Assembly (NCBI GenBank): GCA_041667115.1
Contig: JBAYFO010000001.1
Coordinates: 1-64,000 of the forward strand
Direction: 5' to 3'
Length of the DNA: 64,000 bases
From: UBA1563 sp041667115
Lineage (GTDB): Bacteria > Bacteroidota > Ignavibacteria > Ignavibacteriales > Ignavibacteriaceae
The notes under the pieces: generated by a model
Databases searched by the model: none
What the model was told of the DNA's origin: nothing
What the model saw: only the letters and a program-made list of their open reading frames with translations
In this document: positions 33,663 to 42,837 of the stretch, piece after piece
Layout of the letters: each line of letters begins with the position of its first letter
Position numbering within the stretch: position 1 is the first letter of the stretch
Made by a program: the position numbers and the translations under genes

Positions 33663-34364
33663 ATGAAATCATTACAAATTCATTATTTCCAACATGTAAC
33701 ATTTGAGGGTCCGGGATGCATCGAAGAGTGGATATTGCAGAACGGGCACTCTCTTTCTGCTACTAAGTTTTATGAAAACTCTTCACTTCCCGATTTAAAT
33801 ACTATTGATTGGCTTATTATAATGGGTGGACCTATGAGTGTCAACGATGGAGCAAAATACCCATGGCTAAAATTAGAAAAGGATTTCATTAAGAAGGCTA
33901 TAAACGAAAACAAGACTGTCATAGGTATTTGCTTAGGTGCGCAACTGATAGCGGATGTATTAGGAGAAAAAGTATATCCGAATGAAGAAAAAGAAATTGG
34001 TTGGTTCCCGGTTCAACTTTCGGAACAGGGGAAACAGTCTCCCGTTTTTCATGACTTTGATGAATCTTTCAATGCTTTTTGTTGGCATGGAGATACGTTT
34101 CGTTTACCACAAAATTCTAAACATTTATTTTTTAATGCGTGCTGTCAAAATCAAGCATTCTTGTATGGGGAAAAGGTTTTAGGTTTACAGTTTCACCTTG
34201 AAGTGACCAAACGATCATTACATGATATGATAAAGCACGGGAAATCGGAATTGATAAAAAGAAAATATATTCAAACGAGCGATCAAATTTGGGATAGCAT
34301 ACTAAATATTGAAAAATGCAATAAGATGATGTACAAAATTTTAGACCGCTTAGCTAAAAAATGA
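33663..34364 (+). CDS. Class I glutamine amidotransferase-like protein
   Basis: 233 residues of the GMP-synthase glutaminase type. GICLGAQLIADVLG holds the nucleophile Cys90, and LGLQFHLEVT provides the catalytic His-Glu pair. MGGPMSVND forms the oxyanion strand. No synthetase domain is attached, so it either supplies ammonia to an unidentified partner or hydrolyses another amide. It lies between the cupin and the DGC-domain gene on the same strand. Length is usual for stand-alone members. Confidence 0.9.
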   Translation: MKSLQIHYFQHVTFEGPGCIEEWILQNGHSLSATKFYENSSLPDLNTIDWLIIMGGPMSVNDGAKYPWLKLEKDFIKKAINENKTVIGICLGAQLIADVLGEKVYPNEEKEIGWFPVQLSEQGKQSPVFHDFDESFNAFCWHGDTFRLPQNSKHLFFNACCQNQAFLYGEKVLGLQFHLEVTKRSLHDMIKHGKSELIKRKYIQTSDQIWDSILNIEKCNKMMYKILDRLAKK

Positions 34365-34423
34365 AAACAGGTAAAACAAGTACTGTGTTCTGTTCAAAGC
34401 TATGATTAAACAAGGAAGAAAAA

Positions 34424-34816
34424 TTGAATTCAATTACCGATAGATCTTTTGCTAATAAAAAACCGCTTGTATATTCATGTTCCGGTTGCAGTAATATTGC
34501 TCAACTTGCAAATGATGTTGCAGTAAAAATGGACAGAGACGGTTTAGCTGAAATGTCCTGCATTGCCGGAGTTGGTGGAAATGTTAAACCTCTTGTAAAG
34601 ATAGCACAATCCGGTAGAAGAATCATTGCAATTGACGGTTGTGTTTTACAATGTGCAAAAAGTTGTCTTAACAATGTTGGTGTAGAACCGGATGTTCATT
34701 ATGTGCTTACTGATTACGGGATGAAGAAAGAATATCATAAAGATTATAATGATGAAATTGTTGATGAATTTTACGCGATGATTAGTAGTGAAAAAAATGA
34801 AACTTCTAAGGATTGA
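34424..34816 (+). CDS. DGC-domain putative zinc-binding protein
   Basis: 130 residues starting at TTG with AAGGAAG before it. YSCSGCSNIAQLANDVA opens the protein, and IDGCVLQCAKSCL carries the DGC motif that names the family. Further cysteines (MSCIAGVGG) complete a probable zinc site. The family occurs near NO, arsenic and denitrification genes. Gene order suggests a place at the end of this NO cluster. The biochemical role is not known. Confidence 0.85.
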   Translation: MNSITDRSFANKKPLVYSCSGCSNIAQLANDVAVKMDRDGLAEMSCIAGVGGNVKPLVKIAQSGRRIIAIDGCVLQCAKSCLNNVGVEPDVHYVLTDYGMKKEYHKDYNDEIVDEFYAMISSEKNETSKD

Positions 34817-34939
34817 ACTGAAGACATAGAAAAGGAAGAGAATTTGATTTTCAAAGTAGACGTAACTAACAATAGCTTTAATCAGATTAAGAAGTGACTA
34901 GTAAAGTTAAATCTTTTCATCTCCATTCACTCATCCGGT

Positions 34940-35215
34940 TTAGATATTCATCGTTACTCCGAAAGTTAAACCTTTGTTTTTCTTGTTTTCAACCTTAATT
35001 AAGGCATTGTTCAATTCACAAAATCTCCTAGCTAAGACACTATCCAAACCATTGCCTTCATATTTTTTTAATAACCGTGATCCTCTTGAACGAACGGGTC
35101 AGATAATATTGAAATAAATTCATTTGAGATGAGTTTGTAATGATAATGTTATTTATCGTTGGAATTACCAATTCTCCTTTGAACGATAACCGTGGAATTT
35201 TCAAGGAATAACCAA
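34940..35215 (-). pseudogene. Histidine kinase remnant (ATPase-domain C-terminus)
   Basis: On the minus strand a frame ending at TAA (34940-34942) reads DPFVQEDHGYLKKYEGNGLD, then RRFCELNNALIKVENKKNKG and TFGVTMNI. This is the F-box to C-terminal end of a hybrid/PAS-type histidine kinase, where the intact family has EPFVQED, RRYEGNGLGLA and LNNG.IxVxSxxGxGTTF. The G2 box is damaged (NGLDSVLA). Further upstream only scraps such as STVIVQRRIGN remain, interrupted by stops. The gene is dead. The rest of the 34.8-35.2 kb gap holds nothing else I can identify. Confidence 0.75.
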
Positions 35216-35234
35216 ACATTCAACTTCCAAGATT

Positions 35235-35639
35235 TTATTTCTCAAAAATTTCTTCTTTTTTCAGTCCTTTTAATTCGGGCTTAGTCATCTTGAAAAATTT
35301 TACTTTCTGGTCGTCATTTAATTGATTTTTAATATCACCAAGTAAGTCTTTAATTTTGTTAACTCTACTATCCCTTGCTCTTTTGACTTTAATTTTTTCA
35401 AAGAATCCCGGCTCATCTCCACTTTTAAATCGTACTTTTAAAGCCGCTATTGTTTCCTGATCCTCATCAAGAATTCTTTTTATTTGGTTAACTTTTATAT
35501 TAATTGTTTTATATTGATCCGCGTTAAGCGTTAAATATTCTTTTACTCTATCCATTTCTAGAAGAGACACTTGATCCTGTGCAGTTATTGTACTAACAAT
35601 GATAAAACCAAGTATGATGACCAAGAATTTTATTTTCAT
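35235..35639 (-). CDS. Small exported helical protein (Spy/LTXXQ-like)
   Basis: 134 residues with a signal peptide (MKIKFLVIILGFIIVSTITAQ, cut after Ala20 or Gln21). The mature part is helical and charged, with LTLNADQYKTINIKVNQIKR and DQKVKFFKMTKPEL, resembling the LTxxQ motif family of periplasmic stress chaperones. The likeness is partial. AAGGATATGAA precedes the ATG. Confidence 0.65.
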   Translation of the reverse strand: MKIKFLVIILGFIIVSTITAQDQVSLLEMDRVKEYLTLNADQYKTINIKVNQIKRILDEDQETIAALKVRFKSGDEPGFFEKIKVKRARDSRVNKIKDLLGDIKNQLNDDQKVKFFKMTKPELKGLKKEEIFEK

Positions 35640-35673
35640 TTCATATCCTTAAATGTATTGATTGATATTAGAT

Positions 35674-36060
35674 TTAATTCTGTTTAACAGGTTTACCGGT
35701 TTTCCAGGCGACCACTGTAATTGCTACCCAAATCACTGACCGGACAACCATTGCATTTACACTCTGCGACGCAACAGCGCCGCCAGAAAGGTAGATTACT
35801 CCAGCGGTAAGCAATACGATAATATGCGCTGCAACAACTATCGTTGTGAGTCTTAACGACCATCCGTAGTTTATCCATAGCGCAACACCGGCAAGAATAC
35901 CAACGAATCCCATGAGTACATTGTAAATGAGTAAGGGGGAAAGCACAACATACTCTGGTTTAGTAATTCCCAACAGTACTTGTGTTCCTTCTACGATAGT
36001 GAGAAGACTGAAAATAACGGCAACGCTTGCCGCTATTTTTTTATAGATTGTTTTGTGCAT
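35674..36060 (-). CDS. Four-helix membrane protein of unknown function
   Basis: 128 residues from the ATG at 36060, chosen because GAAAGG stands before it; the frame extends 11 codons upstream. Four hydrophobic helices span nearly the whole chain (about 8-28, 38-60, 66-88, 98-120). No family recognised with certainty. It is followed by the small exported protein and preceded by the DUF3943 gene, all on the minus strand, but gaps of 35-60 bases leave operon membership open. Confidence 0.6.
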   Translation of the reverse strand: MHKTIYKKIAASVAVIFSLLTIVEGTQVLLGITKPEYVVLSPLLIYNVLMGFVGILAGVALWINYGWSLRLTTIVVAAHIIVLLTAGVIYLSGGAVASQSVNAMVVRSVIWVAITVVAWKTGKPVKQN

Positions 36061-36120
36061 TGTAGTACCTTTCATGTATGTTAACGTAATCATAAACGTT
36101 TCTTTGAATCAATTGCTCTA

Positions 36121-37551
36121 TTAAATATATTGTTTAAAGTAAATTCTTAATGCTGAGTTTGCGTCTTGAGTATTAGGGAAATATTTATAATCTCCATAAC
36201 GTTCATACAATAAGAAATCAAGCCCCAAATAACTACTTTCAAGTAGTTGATAATTAATTCCGATATTTAATAAACCGACAAACTCCTCTCCTTCGGCTCC
36301 GCTTAGAGTATGAATCCAAAATCTTTTATAGTTTACATAGATTTCGCCAAAGTTTTTAAAAATAACTTCAGCCCCAATCTTCGCGCTGGCACCGGGACCG
36401 ATGTTATAATCTTTGCCGGACACGGATGCGTATTGTGAGTTTGTAGCTCCCATTAATATCGCAGATAACCCAAAATAATTTTGCATTGAAACTGATGTTG
36501 ATAACGGCACAGTATTTATTATTTGTCCGGTAACACTTGTTGCCGAGAGCTTGTAAACTGTATTGATGTGAATGTCAACCTCTTTATAAACACCAATAAT
36601 GTTTTTTGAACTGTTGAATAATTTAAATTTATTATCCCATAATACGCCGCTTGCAAAAATTCCCACAATATTATCGCCGGGGGCAATATTAACTTCTGTG
36701 TGCAGCGCAAAATAGTCGAACGGTTTTTGGTGATCTGAAACAGAAAATTGATCCCCATAATTCAGGTCTGCTTTAAGTGCAACATACGTTTTACTGTTGT
36801 TCATTTTACTGCTGAAAAAAACATTGTGCGCGCCACCGGAAAGAATCACGTTAAATTTAGAACGCTTGTTTGGTTTGCCCGCTTTCCACATATCACCGCT
36901 AATCATACGGTTCAGTCCCTGCATTGGATCAACAACAGTTGATGTGAATTCTCGAAAAAATCTATTAACTCCAACAGCGCTTTCATCAATGATTAAGTTT
37001 GAAACACGAAAAGAAATCTCACCTAAAATAATACCGGTAACCGGTGTGTTTACAATATCATTATAGGATGGAGCTTCGTTTTCCATAAAATATTCCCACA
37101 TTAAGCTCCCGCCAAAAGCATAAGGGGCGGCTTCCCAAAAGCTAAGACCATTTGACCTCGCAAGATTATAATAATTAGAACCATGATAGGGATGCCAAAA
37201 CTGATTCATTAAATAACCGTCAACATCCCATTTGAAACCAGTCTTATAATTGTTCTTTATCGTTTCCAAACTTATGTTGGACCAATTTTCACCACTTAAA
37301 TACCTGTGATAACCCCAGACGCTAAAATTTAAACCAACAATTTCCACAGCCGGCAGCCAATAGTTCTTTTCTATGACACTTTCTTTGTCCAACGTTGCCG
37401 TAAACTTTGTGCTTGTGTTTCCTGCTAATCCCGCTGGTAATTGTTCATAGTAATTCGATTGGGCAAGAGTTTGCCCACTAATTCCGATCAGAAAAATTAT
37501 TAGTAAAGAAAGAATGAAATGGTTATATGCAGAGTAAAATTTAGCTTTCAT
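36121..37551 (-). CDS. DUF3943-family exported protein
   Basis: 476 residues with a signal peptide (MKAKFYSAYNHFILSLLIIF... cut near Ala30). The DUF3943 core is about 85-200, with WDVDGYLMNQFWHPYHGSNY and SFWEAAPYAFGGSLMWEYF. The C-terminal half consists of amphipathic beta strands ending in a terminal aromatic-rich strand, in keeping with an outer-membrane barrel. The function of the family is unknown. It stands alone upstream of the small membrane protein. Confidence 0.85.
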   Translation of the reverse strand: MKAKFYSAYNHFILSLLIIFLIGISGQTLAQSNYYEQLPAGLAGNTSTKFTATLDKESVIEKNYWLPAVEIVGLNFSVWGYHRYLSGENWSNISLETIKNNYKTGFKWDVDGYLMNQFWHPYHGSNYYNLARSNGLSFWEAAPYAFGGSLMWEYFMENEAPSYNDIVNTPVTGIILGEISFRVSNLIIDESAVGVNRFFREFTSTVVDPMQGLNRMISGDMWKAGKPNKRSKFNVILSGGAHNVFFSSKMNNSKTYVALKADLNYGDQFSVSDHQKPFDYFALHTEVNIAPGDNIVGIFASGVLWDNKFKLFNSSKNIIGVYKEVDIHINTVYKLSATSVTGQIINTVPLSTSVSMQNYFGLSAILMGATNSQYASVSGKDYNIGPGASAKIGAEVIFKNFGEIYVNYKRFWIHTLSGAEGEEFVGLLNIGINYQLLESSYLGLDFLLYERYGDYKYFPNTQDANSALRIYFKQYI

Positions 37552-37577
37552 AATGCCTTCATAGATTTGCTCGATAA

Positions 37578-38264
37578 TTATTTTTTCTTAACAATCCAGC
37601 CACCATGCATAAATGAATTGTAAAAACGACTTGCCTTTTCAAATCCTGCTTCGGACAGTATTTTTTGAATTTCAAATTCAGTGAAAAAGCTTTGCTCAAT
37701 TGCTTGAACAGCTATTTTCATTACTAATTCTGAAGGTACTCCACCAAGTTTCATAAAATTTATCCACCCCTTTGTCATAAATTTAAAATCTTCACTGCCC
37801 GGATCGCCATATTGGTCAACTATGATAAGCTTCGCCCCGGTTTTTAAGCGCTTTGCTATGTCCTTAAATAATGATAGTTTTTTTCTATCGTCAGGTATAA
37901 AACGCAGAACGAATATTAATGTTGCGGCATCATATTTTTCTTCTTCAGACAAACCATCTACAAAACCATTATGCAATACTACTCTATTATTTAATCCATG
38001 GTCATCAATTTTAGCTTTTGATATTTTAATCATCTCATCGGAAGGGTCAACACCTGTTAATCGCCAATTGGGCATTAGGTTTCCGAAGGTTGTTAATTCC
38101 ATTCCGGTTCCGCAACCAACTATCAAAACATTTGCAGATTCATTTTGCTCCTCCACTAAAAGAGATAGCGCCATCTTGAAAAGCTGATCGTAACCGAAAA
38201 CGGCTTTACGCGCTAAGTCATCATAATTAACTGCTTTCTTCGGATCAAAATTTAAATTACTCAT
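37578..38264 (-). CDS. Class I SAM-dependent methyltransferase
   Basis: 228 residues from the ATG at 38264 with GGAAAGGAAAAG before it; an upstream in-frame start would overlap the permease stop. Motif I is VLIVGCGTGMELTTFG, and motif post-I is GVDPSDEMIKISKAKI. DAATLIFVLRFIPDD and KLIIVDQYGD follow as motifs II-III. It is the last gene of the efflux operon. A SAM methyltransferase might modify or detoxify the exported compound, but its substrate cannot be read. Confidence 0.85.
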   Translation of the reverse strand: MSNLNFDPKKAVNYDDLARKAVFGYDQLFKMALSLLVEEQNESANVLIVGCGTGMELTTFGNLMPNWRLTGVDPSDEMIKISKAKIDDHGLNNRVVLHNGFVDGLSEEEKYDAATLIFVLRFIPDDRKKLSLFKDIAKRLKTGAKLIIVDQYGDPGSEDFKFMTKGWINFMKLGGVPSELVMKIAVQAIEQSFFTEFEIQKILSEAGFEKASRFYNSFMHGGWIVKKK

Positions 38265-38296
38265 CTTTTCCTTTCCGATTCTTTTTAAGAATCTCA

Positions 38297-39427
38297 TTAT
38301 TCTATTTTCTTACTGAACCTTAATGAACTAAATATTAAGAGCGTTGCACCCATACCAAAAAGTATTAATGTTTCAAGCCATAAAGATGAAAAACCAATTC
38401 CCTTTAATACAATGCCACGAATGATGATGATGAAATATTTCAATGGTATTATATAAGTAATATATTGCACAACCTGCGGCATGTTTTCTATCGGGAAAGC
38501 AAATCCAGATAGATAGATCATCGGCATCATTATCGCAAAGACGGACGCCATCATTGCTTGTTGTTGTGTTTTAGATACCGTAGAAATAAATAATCCGATA
38601 CCTAAATTCGATAGAACAAAAAGCAATGCAGTAAAAAGAAGAAACAGTTTGTTTCCGCGCACTACAATTCCGAACCACTGGGTCATAATTACCATCACGA
38701 TTATTAAAACAACAAAACCAATGAGTGTGAAGGGAATAAGTTTTCCAAGTATAAGTTGATAATTTTTTATCGGAGTAACTATTAATTGTTCAAGCGTTCC
38801 AATTTCACGTTCTCTTACAACTGCCATTGACATTAAGGAGATGGTCGAGATCATCAAGATCAGTCCCAAGATTCCCGGCACCATATAATTACGTGTCTTC
38901 ATTTCCGGGTTATACCAAACCCGGACTTCGGGAATTAAGGAACCACTTAAAGAAATTTTCATTCCAAGTTTATCTTTTGTTTCGGCTACAATCCCTTGCG
39001 AAAATTTTGTTGCAATCCCTTGGATGTATCCAAGCGCTATCGAAGCTTTGTTCCCGTCCGATCCTTCAAATAAAGTTTGAAGCGGAGCGGTTTCACGTCT
39101 GTTAATTTTCTTTTCAAAATCTTTTGGGATAACTATAGCGACAAGAGTTTTCCCTTCGTTCAGGAGATCAGTTACTTCATCATAATTATCCGCATAATAA
39201 TCTAATTTGAAATGTCCTGATTGCTCAAACCGCTTTACGAAATCACGACTGGTAGATGTTTTATCCTGGTCATAAATTGTTGTGTGAATGATATTAACAT
39301 CCATGTTAGCAGCGTAACCAAGGAATATTAGCTGTAAGATAGGAGCCATAAAAATTACCACAAGCATTTTCTTATCCCGTTTTACCTGCAATAACTCTTT
39401 AATAATAAATTGAAAGATCGTTTTCAT
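38297..39427 (-). CDS. ABC-2 type permease (second of pair)
   Basis: 376 residues from the ATG at 39427; a GTG three codons upstream overlaps the previous stop. One N-terminal helix (about 19-39), a periplasmic domain of about 150 residues, and five C-terminal helices. REREIGTLEQLIVTPIKNYQLILGK is the coupling helix characteristic of YbhS/YbhR-type exporters. It is paired with the permease at 39433, and two ATPases lie upstream in the same operon, so the transporter is probably a heterodimer. It exports drugs or lipids. Confidence 0.92.
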   Translation of the reverse strand: MKTIFQFIIKELLQVKRDKKMLVVIFMAPILQLIFLGYAANMDVNIIHTTIYDQDKTSTSRDFVKRFEQSGHFKLDYYADNYDEVTDLLNEGKTLVAIVIPKDFEKKINRRETAPLQTLFEGSDGNKASIALGYIQGIATKFSQGIVAETKDKLGMKISLSGSLIPEVRVWYNPEMKTRNYMVPGILGLILMISTISLMSMAVVREREIGTLEQLIVTPIKNYQLILGKLIPFTLIGFVVLIIVMVIMTQWFGIVVRGNKLFLLFTALLFVLSNLGIGLFISTVSKTQQQAMMASVFAIMMPMIYLSGFAFPIENMPQVVQYITYIIPLKYFIIIIRGIVLKGIGFSSLWLETLILFGMGATLLIFSSLRFSKKIE

Positions 39428-39432
39428 AGTTC

Positions 39433-40563
39433 TCACTTATTTTTTGATTTTTTATCTACCGCCGTTGCAAGCGCAATAAAGACTAATCCGAAAACTCCGA
39501 GATAGATTAATTGATCCCAGAAAGCGGAAATGCCCGCCCCTCTTAAAAGAATTGCTCTGAGAATAACAATGTAAAATTTTGCCGGAGTAATGTTGGTTAG
39601 TATCTGAATAGCAACCGGCATGCTTTCTATCGGGAAAATAAATCCTGAAAGAATTAACGAAGGAAGTAATGAGGTAACATTTGCAGCCTGAAAAGCCACC
39701 TGCTGTGAATCTGATATTGTTGAGATAAAAATTCCCAAACTTAATGCGGCAAAAAGAAACGCAAATGTTCCGAAAAGCAATAAGAGTATATTTCCTTTGA
39801 TAACTATATCAAAGAGAATGTATCCGGCAAGTAAAACAATTGTAGCGTTAATCAAAGAGATCACAATGTATGGAATTGTTTTGCCGAGAATAAATTCTAT
39901 TGAGGAAAGGGGCGAAACATTAATCTGCTCGATTGTGCCTCTCTCTTTTTCCCGGACAATTGAAAGCGATATAGATATTACTGCCGTGATAATTAAAATC
40001 ATTCCCATCAAACCGGGAATTAGAAAGCGGGTGGACTGTAAATCCGGGTTAAACCAGAAGCGAGGTTGAAGATCAACCGGGACATAAATTTTCTTACCAG
40101 TCACTGCCAGATACTCTTTTGTAAGCTGAAGAGAATAGCTGTATGTGGCAGCATTAACATAGTTTTGAATTACATTTGCGGAAGTGCCGTCCACACCATC
40201 AACTAAAAACTGAATCTTTACTTCCTGCTTAGATAATAATTTTCTGGACATGTCTTTCGGAAAGACAACTACCGCTTGTACGATCTTTTCATCCAATAAT
40301 TTTTTAATCTGATCGTCGTTATCGATGTATGTAATAAGGTCGAAATACTCGGAACTAATTAAACCGCTTACATAATCTCTTGTGTACTCAGAACGGTCTT
40401 GATCGTACACTGCAATTTTTATATGATGCACATCGAAGTTAATTGCATAGCCAAAAATTGCCAGCAGCACAACCGGAAAGAAAAACACAATGAATAACAT
40501 TCTTGTATCCCGCTTTAACTGCCGCATTTCTTTTTTTGCGATTGCAAATATTCTATTGAACAT
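39433..40563 (-). CDS. ABC-2 type permease (first of pair)
   Basis: 376 residues from the ATG at 40563, which overlaps the ATPase stop by 11 bases; a TTG at 40584 is a less likely start. Topology matches its partner: helix 1 at about 20-40, a periplasmic domain, and five C-terminal helices. The signature coupling segment is REKERGTIEQINVSPLSSIEF. It differs enough from the second permease to suggest an obligate heterodimer, as in YbhR/YbhS. Confidence 0.92.
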   Translation of the reverse strand: MFNRIFAIAKKEMRQLKRDTRMLFIVFFFPVVLLAIFGYAINFDVHHIKIAVYDQDRSEYTRDYVSGLISSEYFDLITYIDNDDQIKKLLDEKIVQAVVVFPKDMSRKLLSKQEVKIQFLVDGVDGTSANVIQNYVNAATYSYSLQLTKEYLAVTGKKIYVPVDLQPRFWFNPDLQSTRFLIPGLMGMILIITAVISISLSIVREKERGTIEQINVSPLSSIEFILGKTIPYIVISLINATIVLLAGYILFDIVIKGNILLLLFGTFAFLFAALSLGIFISTISDSQQVAFQAANVTSLLPSLILSGFIFPIESMPVAIQILTNITPAKFYIVILRAILLRGAGISAFWDQLIYLGVFGLVFIALATAVDKKSKNK

Positions 40564-41494
40564 TTTTCTTGCTGTCCTTTTCAATTAGATGAATAAAAAC
40601 ATCTTCCAGCGTCGGTGTAATTTTCTCTACACGCTTAACTGCAATTCCATTTTTATCTTGCAGCAGTTGAAAAATATGTTGCTCGTTAATTGTGCTATCA
40701 TTCAGAATAACATGGATGTAATTGCCAAAGATTGATGTTTCGCCAACCCATTTTTCTTTCTCTAAAATTTCCAAACTGTCAACTACGCGTTCACTTTCTA
40801 TTTCAAGTATCGGGTTTTTGATGTAATTCGTTTTTAATGCCTTTGCATTTCCTTGAGCAATAAGTTTTCCGGCATTGATTAAAATGATATCGTTGCAAAA
40901 TTCCGCTTCGTCAAGATAGTGCGTGGTAACAAGAATTGTTGTTCCGCCATCCGAAAGCTCGTTTATCAAGTCCCAAAAATTTCTACGCGAGATCGGATCG
41001 ACTCCGCTTGTCGGTTCGTCAAGAAATACAATCTTAGGCTCGTGAATTACCGCTGTACCCAGCGCTAAACGTTGTTTAATTCCTCCCGGTAAAGAGCCGG
41101 TTATAACGTTTTCCATATTTTCTAGATTCGCAACTTTCAATACCCATTTTTTTCTTTCTTCATATTTCTTTCCATCCAAACCATAAATGCCGGCAAAGAA
41201 TCTGATGTTTTCCGCTACGGTTAAATCGTTATAAAGAGAAAATTTTTGAGACATATAGCCGATATTTTTTTTGACCATATCGGGCTGGTTTTTAATACTG
41301 TACCCGCTAACTAATGCATCGCCGGAAGAAGGTTCTAATATGCCTATTAGCATTCGTATTGTAGTAGATTTTCCTGCACCGTTTGCTCCGAGGAATCCGA
41401 AAATCTCTCCCTGTTTTACATTGAAGTTGACATTATCAACGGCAGTGAATTTTCCGAACACCTTTGTCAGATTATTTACTTCTATTGCATCCAT
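40553..41494 (-). CDS. ABC transporter ATPase (first copy)
   Basis: 313 residues. Walker A is GANGAGKST (35-43), the Q-loop MSQKFSLY, the signature SLPGGIKQRLALG (LSGGQ altered to LPGGI), and Walker B IVFLDEPTSGVDP. A C-terminal extension of 80 residues ends in VKRVEKITPTLEDVFIHLIE, which is found in drug/lipid exporters such as YbhF and DrrA. It overlaps both neighbours and drives the ABC-2 permeases encoded downstream. Confidence 0.94.
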   Translation of the reverse strand: MDAIEVNNLTKVFGKFTAVDNVNFNVKQGEIFGFLGANGAGKSTTIRMLIGILEPSSGDALVSGYSIKNQPDMVKKNIGYMSQKFSLYNDLTVAENIRFFAGIYGLDGKKYEERKKWVLKVANLENMENVITGSLPGGIKQRLALGTAVIHEPKIVFLDEPTSGVDPISRRNFWDLINELSDGGTTILVTTHYLDEAEFCNDIILINAGKLIAQGNAKALKTNYIKNPILEIESERVVDSLEILEKEKWVGETSIFGNYIHVILNDSTINEQHIFQLLQDKNGIAVKRVEKITPTLEDVFIHLIEKDSKKNVQ

Positions 41495-42807
41495 TAATAA
41501 ATAATTCTCCCTAAAGATTTTTCTAATCTCACTTTGGCGATTTGATAATCTACTTCGGTCGTTTTTAGATTAGTTTCCGCTTGCAGTTTTGAAGTTTCCG
41601 CATCAATTAAATCCGTACTTGTAGCCAATTGCATATTATATTTTTCAGAAGTAATGCGGTAGTTTTCTAATGACTGATCCAATGCTTCTTTATTTACTTT
41701 CACTTTCTCTTCGGTTTTAATTAGGTTTAGGTAGTTTGCGTAAACTTCCATTTGAATATTTTCTTTCAGTTGATCAAGATTGGTCTCAAGTTGAATTTTG
41801 GTCTGTTCGGCTTGTGAAACTTGCGATGAAGTCAAACCCCAATTCCAAACCTCCCAGCTTAAAGTTACACCTAAATCCCAGTTGGAATTAAATTCATCCT
41901 TTGCCGGTTGAAATCTTGGATTCGGATTGCTGTAATAATAATTTCCGGTTAAATAGAGAGAAGGAAGCCAATTTGAGTTGGCTGCTCTTACACCTTCATT
42001 GCTTGCATCCACACGATAGGCTAACGATTTTAACTCTTTTCGATTGTTGACCGCTTCATTCATAATATCGGATAGTTCATATCTATCTACAATAGCTGAT
42101 TGTCCACCGGCAGCTACTTTTGTATTCGAGTTCAGATCAATCCCTAAGGCTTTGTTGAAAGCTACCCTTGCAATTTCTAAGTTATTTTCCGCCTCGATAT
42201 ACAGGAGTTTCGCGTTGGAATATTGAACTTCTAATTTCAGAAGGTCATTCTTTGACACCAGTCCGTTCTTATAAAAACTTTTTGTATCCTTAAGATGCTC
42301 TTCCATCTGTTTAAGGCTCTGTTCAATTACCTTATTGATCTCATCGGTTTTGTAATAATTCCAATACGCGTTATAAATACTAAATGCAGCTTCATTTCCT
42401 TCTTTTGAATAATCTTGTTCAGATGCATTACGATTTAGTTTCGCCGAGCTCCTTAAGGATAATAATTTGAGCCCTGTGAACAACGGCTGACTGAACCCGA
42501 ATTTGAATGTATAATTGTTCAGTATCGGTTCGGAAATTCTAATTGGATTCGGCGAGAAAGGCATTGTTACTTCAAACGGCGGAATATTATCGCTTACCCT
42601 TGTATAATTTCCAAACAGTTTGAACTGCGGCAAAAATTGACTGTTGATTTCTGTCAGTTTAGAATCGGCATAATTTAATTTTGATTTCGAGATCTTGAGG
42701 TCCTTACTATTATGCAGTCCTATTTCCAAGCTTTCCTTTAGCGTTAGGATTTTCTCCTGGGCAAACAACGAACCCGAAATCATTAGTATAATTAATAGTT
42801 TTTTCAT
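41494..42807 (-). CDS. TolC-family outer membrane efflux protein
   Basis: 437 residues from the ATG at 42807 with AAGGAAA before it. A signal peptide (1-17, LLIILMISGSLFA) is followed by two repeats of the TolC fold with coiled-coil hairpins, e.g. LDLNS-containing and LQAETNLKTTEVDYQIAKVR stretches. It forms the outer-membrane channel of the tripartite pump. Its stop overlaps the ATPase start. The gene lies between the two ATPases, an unusual but coherent order. Confidence 0.9.
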   Translation of the reverse strand: MKKLLIILMISGSLFAQEKILTLKESLEIGLHNSKDLKISKSKLNYADSKLTEINSQFLPQFKLFGNYTRVSDNIPPFEVTMPFSPNPIRISEPILNNYTFKFGFSQPLFTGLKLLSLRSSAKLNRNASEQDYSKEGNEAAFSIYNAYWNYYKTDEINKVIEQSLKQMEEHLKDTKSFYKNGLVSKNDLLKLEVQYSNAKLLYIEAENNLEIARVAFNKALGIDLNSNTKVAAGGQSAIVDRYELSDIMNEAVNNRKELKSLAYRVDASNEGVRAANSNWLPSLYLTGNYYYSNPNPRFQPAKDEFNSNWDLGVTLSWEVWNWGLTSSQVSQAEQTKIQLETNLDQLKENIQMEVYANYLNLIKTEEKVKVNKEALDQSLENYRITSEKYNMQLATSTDLIDAETSKLQAETNLKTTEVDYQIAKVRLEKSLGRIIY

Positions 42808-42837
42808 TTTTGTTTCCTTTTCATTTTTCATCAAACT

